Source: Talpa occidentalis
Taxonomy: Eukaryota > Chordata > Mammalia > Eulipotyphla > Talpidae
NCBI RefSeq assembly: GCF_014898055.3
Contig: NW_023601433.1
Location: forward strand, 71,593,683-71,657,682
DNA: 64,000 bases
Direction of reading: 5' to 3'
Shown here in pieces: positions 37,301-46,300 of this stretch. A program made the position numbers and the translations under genes. The notes under the pieces are model-generated. The model made no database searches, was not told the DNA's origin, and was given only the letters and a program-made list of their open reading frames with translations. Every line of letters begins with the position of its first letter. Positions within the stretch are counted from its first letter, which is position 1.

Positions 37301-40300
37301 GGACGTGCAGAGGTGTGACCGCAACTACTGGTACTTCACACCTGCCAACCTGGAGAAGCTACGCAACATCATGTGCAGGTGGCTGGAGCAAGGGTGGGAG
37401 GGTGTGTCTATAGGGAATCAGTGTAAGGTCATGGCAGAGGTGGGGGCTGCTGGGAGCTTACACCATGCCCACCTGGAATCTTATTCCAGATTACACTGAC
37501 AATAAAATAGCAATTATAATAATGTTAATAATAATGAACATTCATTGAATGTTTACTATACACCAGGCACTATCCTGAGCCTTTTACTAACATCATCTCT
37601 CTTAGACATTATAACAAGCCTATGAGGATCATATTGTCTCCTCTTACATTGGTGAGGCATTGGAGGCTCAATAGGGTAACACTTTCATCAAAGTCGCCCA
37701 GCTGAACAGTGGCTGAGCAGGAATTCATACTCATGTCATTCGAGCTCTAGAATCTGTGCTTTATTTCTTTAAGCCAAGATCTGGGGTTATTTACCACTTT
37801 TCATTAAAAAGTTATTATTGTTATTTCTTAAACTATAAAAATAACCTATGGTTATTAAAAACCTTAACCAAAGAAATCAGAAGTTCATAAGGTATAAAGA
37901 GAAACTTCTTTCATTTTCCATCATCAGTGTCTCTCACTCAAAAGAAGTAATGCCTGCTAACAGTTTAGTGAGCATCCTTCAAAGCCGTATGTATGTGTAC
38001 ATAGACACATTTGGCATGCAGGTGAGGCACACGTACCCAGGGTGTGACCGCCTGAATTCAAACTCTGCACCTGCCATATATACATGCATATATATAATGG
38101 TGTGTAATAGAGTATATTATATAATATATTCTGTAATGTATCATGAATGCACACATTTTCAATTTTTTAAAAATGTCTACCAACATGGGATTATATTGTA
38201 AACATTTTCTGCAGTCTGCTTTTTACACTCAGTAATACATCCTATACTTCTTAACATGCTATTCTAACTCAGGCTTGCAAACTGCTATTGTAGCTCATAG
38301 GCCAAGTCCATCCCGCTACCTGTTTTTGTAAATAAAATTTTATTAGACTGCAGTCATGCCCATTTTTTTTTGCATATTGCCTGTGATTGTTTCTGCAGAG
38401 TTGAATAATTGGCACAGAACATATGGCTTATAAAACTGAAAGTAATTATTATCTGGACCTTTCAGGAAATGCTTGCCAACCCCTACTCTAATGCAATCTT
38501 ATTGATAAGTGCTCTCTCTTAACTGTCTGTCTTACATTCTCACAAGCAATTGCTGGCTCTCAAAATTTAGTGTAAGGAATACAAATATAATTAGTGTTAC
38601 TGTAGTGTTTTACATTGAAGTGAAAAACTGCTGAGGAAGAAGGAAAGATAGATTGATTTTTGCTTGGTTATGGCATTGAGAGAAATTGTGGAAGACCTCA
38701 CAGAGATGGACTTTGACAAAATTAGGAGACACTGAAGAAACCATTTGCCTTATAGGTTAGGAACACATACCCTGGGGTGAGGCCACTTGTGTTTAAACCC
38801 TACATCTGCCACTTATTATTCAATATACCATTTATCTCTCTCTGCCTCAGTGTCCTCATCTTTGAAATGGAATAATAATAGTACCTTTTTCATATGATTA
38901 TTTTGGGAATCAAATAACATAATGCATGTATAGTGGGCTGAGTATACAGTAAATATTATTAAGGGGTAGATGGGCATTCTAGAAGGGAACTGCTCAAAGG
39001 CACAGGGGCCTAAATGTGCACTGTACTTGTACAAAGGTGACTGCCTCAGTGTGGTTGGAGAAGAAGAAATACTGAGAAGCGATGTAGGAGACTGTGAAGA
39101 TGGATTGGGAGTTGAGGAGTTTGGACATTGTCCTGTTATGCCTTGGGGAGCCTGTGAAGGTTTTTGGGCATGAAGTAGCCTCCTTGTGCTGGGCTTTTGG
39201 AAGGTCATGCTGGTGGCTGAGCATAAGATGTTTGAAGAGAGTGAGACTGGGGACAGGGATACAGGTGGGAGCTTGAGGGAGTGGTGTGGGGGAGCAATGG
39301 AGGGCTGAGCCAGGGTTGGGGGGAGAAAGAAGAGGGTTGGAGAGACAGGTAATGGGTGCCATCACTGGACTCTTGTGTCTCTCTTGTAGCTACATCTGGC
39401 AGCACATTGAGATCGGTTATGTCCAGGGCATGTGTGACCTGCTGGCCCCACTGCTGGTCATTCTAGATGATGGTGCGTATGTCCTCCTCACCCCAGGGCG
39501 GGGAGTGCAGTTTGTTCCCACTTCAAGGATGGGGGTTAGTCTTACTTTGTGGGTCTACAGAGGGCCAGTACAGGTGCTTAGAAGACCCCTGTGATATATC
39601 AAGTTCCCAGTGTAAGATTTGTATATCAAAAACTACAAAAAAAATTGTTGGAAGAAATGAAAGAGCTAGGGCCTCCCCTGGTGGCGCAGGCAGTTGAGCG
39701 CAGCTCTGTGAAGCTGTCCGCAGCCTCTGCAGCACCAGTTCGATCCCGGCTAGGTGGCAAGGGTCCCACATGGCGCTGCAGACCTTTCCTGCCGCACCCG
39801 CTGCTGCCCTCAGCAGTGTATTTCATCAGTCTTCCTCAAAGGACACCATCAAGAAATTGAAGAGAACCTAAAGAACGGAAGAAAATATTTGCAAGCTAAA
39901 TACATAATGAGACTGGGCCTCCCCGGTGGTGCAGCGGTTGAGCTTTGGGTTGCGAAGCTGCCCGCGGCTTCTGTGGCGCCGGTTCGATCCCCGGCTGCTC
40001 CCCGGCCACTGGAGGAGGGTCCCACATGGCGCGCAGACCTCTCCTGCCGCCCGCTGCTCCCCTCAGCAGTGTACTTTGGTCCTTCTGCCTGCTCTGCTCC
40101 CTGCTCTGGCTCTGGTGAATTCTCTCACCCTCCTGCGCTGCTGACTGTACCCAGTGCTTGTATAAATAAATAAACAAATAAATCTTTAAAAAAATAAATA
40201 AATACATAATGAGACTTATATTCAAAATATATAAAGATAAAGAACTCTTGCAAATCAATAATATAAATAACACATTTAAAAATAGGCAAAAGATTTGGAT

Positions 40301-43300
40301 AGTGTTTCTTAACAGAAGATAGACACATAGGCAATAAACACATGAAAAGATGCTCAACATCTTTAGTCATTAGGGAAATGCAAATTAAAACCACAATGAG
40401 ATACCACTTCACACCCACAAGATGGCTAGAATCAAAACAATGGAAAATAACGAGACACTATGGAAAATAGTTTGACAGTTCTGCGTAATGTCAAGCAGAG
40501 TTACCATATGACCCAGCAATTCCATTCATAGCTATATTCCTAAGAGGACCAAAACATATGTTCATAAAACACTTGTATATGAATGTGCACAGTAGCTTTA
40601 TTCATAACAGCCAAAAAGTGGAGACAACCCAAGTCTTCATCAAACGATGAATGCACAAAGTATGATCTATACAATTGAATATTCTTTGGAAGAAAAGTAA
40701 AAGAATGGACTAATACATGCTGTCATGCTGCATTGTTGATGAACCTTGATAACACTATACTAAGTGAAAGAAGCCAGATACCACCCATGTGTGATTCCAC
40801 TTATGTGTCCAAAATAGGGAAATCTATAATGACAGGAAATAGACTAGTGATTGACAGGGACTGCATCAGGGGGCAGGGAAAGGGATATGACTCTGCTGTG
40901 TATAAGGTTTCTTTGGGGAGGGGTAATGAAAATATTCTGAAATTAGGCAATGATGATGGTTACACAACTCTGTGAATATACGAAAATCACTGAATTGTAC
41001 ATTTAAAAGGTGAATCTAGAGGTATGGGAATCTCGATGAGGCTGCTAAAAAATCTAGAAAACATAAATCCCTACTCTTTTTTTTTAAATATTTATTTATT
41101 TATGCATACAAGAGCTGGGGTACAAGCCAGAGGCACAGAGGTACAAGCCAGGAATTGAACTTGTGCTGCAGTGGCTGTGGATAGCTTCATAGTTTGCGTC
41201 TTAACCCTTGCACCACCAGGGAGGCCCTAAATCCCTACTCTTTAGACAGAGTTGATATGGGCTGTGCATAGTGACTTCCTTGTGAAAAATCCAGTGTCGA
41301 AGAGGGTGGGGTATGAGAGAAACTATACGGGGAAGAAGCCTCACTAACTGCCTCAACCCAGTGACCAGGATAGCGTTCAGCAGTTATAAATCACGTTGGT
41401 AGTATATACCTTTATATCATGTGGTTAGCATGGCATGTTACCTGTGTAGTCTCCCAGTAACTCCGAATCCCAATCTTGTCATGAGAAAACATCTGACACA
41501 CTCCAATAGAGGCATCCTGTGGAACACCTGATAGGTATCCTCAACAGTCTGGATCATTAGAAACCAGGAAAACCTGAGAAAGTGTCATAGCCACACAAAG
41601 TCTTAGGGGGGACAATTGTATGTGTTGTGTGTTCCTGGATGGGTTCTTGGAACATGAAAAGGACATTAGGTTTAAAAAAAAAGGGGGGGGGGCTTTCCTG
41701 GTGGCGCAAGGGGTTAAGCACCACACTATGAAGCAATCCACAGCCTCTGCAGCAGCATGAGTTCGATCCCTGGCCGGCCAGGGAGAAATCCACATGGTGC
41801 AGCAGACCTCTCCTGTCGTGCCCGCTGCTCCCCTCAGCAGTGTACTTTGGTCAATGTGCCTGTTCTGTTCCTCACTCTGTCTCTGGTGAATCCTCTTACC
41901 CCCCGCATCTCTGGCCTGTACCCCAGCTCTTGTATGAATAAATAAATCTTTAAAAAAGAAAGCTATGAACTTTAGGTATAATGTACCATCACTGGGCCAT
42001 TAATTTTAACACATGTACCATACTCATGTAAGATGTTAATTGTGGGGGAAAGTGATTGTGGAGTCTATGGAAACTCTGATCCCTTCTCAATTTTCTGTAT
42101 ATTTAAACTGATCTGAAAAATAGACTTTAAAAGATGAATCCGATCCCACCATGCCTTGGGTCTAGTGTAACTTTCCCTAAAGTTACTGCCAAAACTTTTA
42201 AACACTGAGTTAAACAATTATGAAGCAGGTTTCTAAATTGCAGGACTTCTCAGAGCCTTTACTTAATATATGCAGTTACTCTAAGCAGCATTTCACAGTA
42301 TTTGACCCTTTCTTTGTACAATGCCTATAAATACCCTTCCACCATTAACAATTGCTGCTGGAATACAGGGGTTTCTAGACTTGAGAATTTTATAAAACAG
42401 TAGAATTTAAAAAAAAAAGTTTGGAAAAGCAAAACATTGTGTGTTATAGCAAATAGAAATATCTAAACAAGTATCTATTGTCACCATCACTTCCTAAAAG
42501 AAAGCCAATTTTGACATCTATAGGTTGGAAGGTGTTATTTAATTTAAGATTGGAGTGCATCCCCTGATACAGAGTGCAGTGACAGTCATTCCATTGTCTG
42601 TGTTTCTCATTTGGCTGTGACTTGGTGAACCAGTTCAGGGCTTTATACCACCATTTGGAAGCTCTAGTTCCTTGAAAAGTAGAGGCAGAGTTGACATTTC
42701 TCCTGTGCTCTTTCCCCAGAGGCCATTGCCTTCAGCTGCTTCACAGAGCTCATGAAGAGAATGAACCAGAACTTCCCCCACGGAGGAGCCATGGACACAC
42801 ACTTTGCCAACATGAGGTCACTAATCCAGGTATGATCTGCTCTTCTGCAATATTACAACTATTCCAGCTCAGCCCAACAGACCTTAGGTCAACTCCATAG
42901 TCAGCCTGAATTTAATTTAGCTCAATAAATCAATCCTGCTTAACTCAATTCCGTTCACCCAACTCAGCCCAACCCAGTTGAACTCAAAAACTCAATTCAA
43001 CTCAATACTGAATTGAACTAGAAAACAAAACTATAAAACTCAATTTGACTCAACCTCAACTCAGCACTCAAATTAACTCCATTAGATTTGTTCTCACTGA
43101 GTATTTATCAGTCCAGACACTGATCATGAACAAGATACAGCCATCACTCTTAAGAGTATATTTGATTATATCAGTCCTTTTCCTCAAAGTAATGTTTAGC
43201 TCTATTACACACACACACACACACACACAAACACACACCCCATTATTGAGATATAATTTATGTGCCATAGAATTTATTCTTTTAAAATGTTACTAAGTCA

Positions 43301-46300
43301 ATGGTTTTTAGAATATTCAAAGTTGTAAAACCATCATCACTATCTATTTTCAGAGCATTTTCATTATCCCTAAAAGAAGCCCCATATTCACTGTCTACTC
43401 ACTGTGGTTACCCTCTCCCCAGCCCCTGGCCACCACTAATCTACTTTCTGTCTCTATAGATTTACCTATTCTGGACATTTCATATAAATGGCATCATACA
43501 GTATGTGGCCCTTTTGTGTCTGGCTTCTTTCACTTAGCATAATGTTTTCAAGGTTCATCCATGTGATAGCATGTATCGGTATGTCATTCCTTTTTATTGC
43601 TGAATAATATTCCTTTGCAAGGATATACTTTATCCATTCACCCATTGATGGACATTTGGGTTGTTTCCACCTCTTGGCTATTTAATAATGCTGCTGGGCA
43701 CATTCTTCTATCAGTTTGTATATGGACATTCTTATATCAGTTTTATGTATTTTCTCTTGGAAATACACCTAGAATGGGACTTAGAGCTTCACCATTGTAC
43801 ATTCCTACCGGCAACATAGGAAAGTTCTAATTTCTCTGCCTCCTTGCCAATATTTTGTTGTCTTTTATTGTTTTTTATTATAGCCGTCCTAGTAGGTGTA
43901 AGTGGTATTTCACTGTGGTTTTCAAATTGACATTGTATTTTGCTAATGACTAATGATGAATGTTTCTTAGATGCTTATTGGACATTTATTTTCATATCTT
44001 CTTTGGAGGAATGACTGGGTTAGGTTGAGATAGGTTGATTTTCACTTTGAATACTTCTCCTGTTTTTTTTTTTTTAACACTGCCTGATTGTTAAGCGGTG
44101 GTGTGTTGTCTGATATGGGGATGTGCCATCATTTACTCAGCCGTCCTCTCTGGCCCAGCCTTGTCCCAGGAGGGTAAAATGTGTCTTCTCTTCCTGCAAC
44201 AGATCCTGGACTCTGAGCTCTTTGAACTGATGCATCAGAATGGGGACTACACTCATTTCTACTTCTGCTACCGCTGGTTCCTGCTGGATTTCAAACGAGG
44301 TACCAGCATCTAACTGGAGCCTTGTCTCTTGGCTCTTGTAGAACCTAAGTGGAAAAGATATCATGGAGCTGGGGTTGGGGGGTGTTGGAAGAAAGCCAGT
44401 GAAAGAGGTAACCCCCATTTATTGAGTGCTGATTATTGGGTTACTGTGCAGTAAATGTTGTTTCAACCCTCAAAACTAGGGCTGAGAGTAATTCAATTCT
44501 GAGCTAGGAATAGTGAGCCAGAATCTGAGCCCACCTCTATTCACCTCCTATGCCCAGTGTTTTCCATTTTATTAAACTGCTTATCAGAAAAAACAACCTT
44601 GAAGCCCATAAAGCATGTTGTACACATGACTCAGAGATGATGTGTAACACAGCATGTTGCTATTGTGCAAATTTGGGGTGATGCTGATAATATCTAACCT
44701 TTGTGGAGGTGTTTATTAAGTGCCAGGCACTGTGCTGAGCCATTTCTGTGCATTAACTCTTCAGTCCATTACTAGTATCAGCATCACCCCACTTTGCAGA
44801 TGAGGAAATAGAGAGGCTCATGGAGGGAAATTAAAAATTAGCCAAGCAATGAGTTGAGATTCAAGCTGTGTTCATTGGACATAGGAAGCCATTGCTCTGT
44901 TCTATATCTACTAGGCCCAGGAGCAGCAAGCAGCTCTACCTGTGTACAGGGGGTAGGAGAGAATGCCCTGTTAGGCTCTAAAGGAGATGGAGGGTTCAGA
45001 AAGAGAAGGGGATGCCATCAAGGGACAGGGCACGGACAAGTCAGTGTCAATTACACATGTTTAGTTCCTTTACCTACAGAAAGTCGCAGCTGGAAACTTA
45101 CAATGCACCTGGTTTACATAACCTACAGATGGGGAAAATTGATAACTTCTGATGGTCCAGTGACAGAGTTCAGGTCTCCTGGCTGGTGGTCTGAGCTCTG
45201 GGCACTGCCCTCAGGCAGAAGCCCAGAGCTCAGCTGCCTGGGTTTTCCCAGAGGGAGGCAGCAGCGTGAGCTCTGTGGCTGACTCCTTCCCCGTACGTGT
45301 GCCTGTCTTGGCAGAACTCGTGTATGATGATGTCTTCTCTGTCTGGGAGACCATCTGGGCAGCGAAACATGTCTCGTCCGCCCACTATGTCCTGTTCATC
45401 GCCCTGGCACTGGTGGAGGTCTACCGTGACATCATCTTGGAGAACAACATGGATTTCACAGACATCATCAAATTCTTTAATGGTATTATGTGACTAGGGT
45501 CTTATCTAAGGGGTGTGGCCTTCTGGAGGGCTCCCTTCTGGGGCCTTGGGAGGGACGGAGGTTCACTGAGATTTACTCTCACACAGTGCAGGGGACAGTG
45601 AAGGGATCTGCCCACCTTTGTGGCTATTTCCAAATGGATGAGTTGATATCTTGTAAGACTGAGCATGTGTTCTCAAGAATCCGGCAGGAGGAATGTGGTA
45701 GTGAAATCAGTCTCGGGGGCAAACCCTGGCTCTGCCACTAACTGCTGTGCCCACAGACAAGTTACTTTCTACCAGGCTTGACCTTCCTCATCTCTGAAGT
45801 GGGGTAATAGTGTTGATATGCACAGGAAAAGCCCGCACAGCATGACAACTGAAGTAGCATGAAAAAGGCAGTCTTGGAAATCAGACAGAATTGGGTTTGG
45901 ATCTACTGCTTGGGGGCTGATGACCTTGGGTGAGTGACTTCTTGTCTCTGGGCTTCAGATTCCTAGAGGATAAAGTGGTGCTAACAGCTCCTCACAGAGA
46001 CATCCAGAGGATTAACCAAGATGAGAGGGATAAAGCCCATCACCTGGTACCTGGGTCACTTTAGCTACTATTATCACTACTCAAAAATTTTAAAAAACCA
46101 AAGGTGGTATTGAAAAAACCAAAAGAAGAGAAAATCAAGCTGTGACCTCATTCTGGAAACATTAGATTTTTTTAACAAGTTTTTTATTTTGGAATAATTA
46201 TATCTGTGCTACAGGAAAGTTGCAAAGACAGTACAGAGTTCCTGACACACTTCCCCCAGCTCCCCCTGGTGTTAATATAGTGCCTGTTAATATAGTACAT

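Larger units (their letters stand above)
37379..39389 (+). other. SGSM1: SGSM1 intron 20
   Basis: About 2 kb holding an antisense MIR, AT-rich sequence with TATATA runs (38070-38140), a hAT fossil and a sense MIR. No exon is seen. Confidence 0.55.
39615..41060 (+). mobile_element. L1 fossil (ORF2 3' end and 3' UTR), interrupted by two SINEs
   Basis: Sense L1 sequence in pieces. The piece at 39615-39668 reads like ORF2 (ACTACAAAA then GAAGAAATGAAAGAG). The piece at 39838-39914 has ATTTGCAAGC. The piece at 40200-41060 has GAAATGCAAATTAAAACCAC, ATGAGATACCACTTCACACC, ACCATATGACCCAGCAATTC and a 3' UTR end. It has many stops and is not active. SINEs sit at 39669-39837 and 39915-40199. Confidence 0.75.
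39473..42719 (+). other. SGSM1: SGSM1 intron 21
   Basis: About 3.2 kb, mostly mobile elements: an L1 fossil and four SINE copies between 39.6 and 42.0 kb. Unique AT-rich DNA follows to the exon. No exon is seen. Confidence 0.6.

Noticed and set aside
39915..39990. tRNA-like gene with A and B boxes
   Set aside because: It is the tRNA-derived head of a SINE with an A-rich tail and target duplication, not a functional tRNA.
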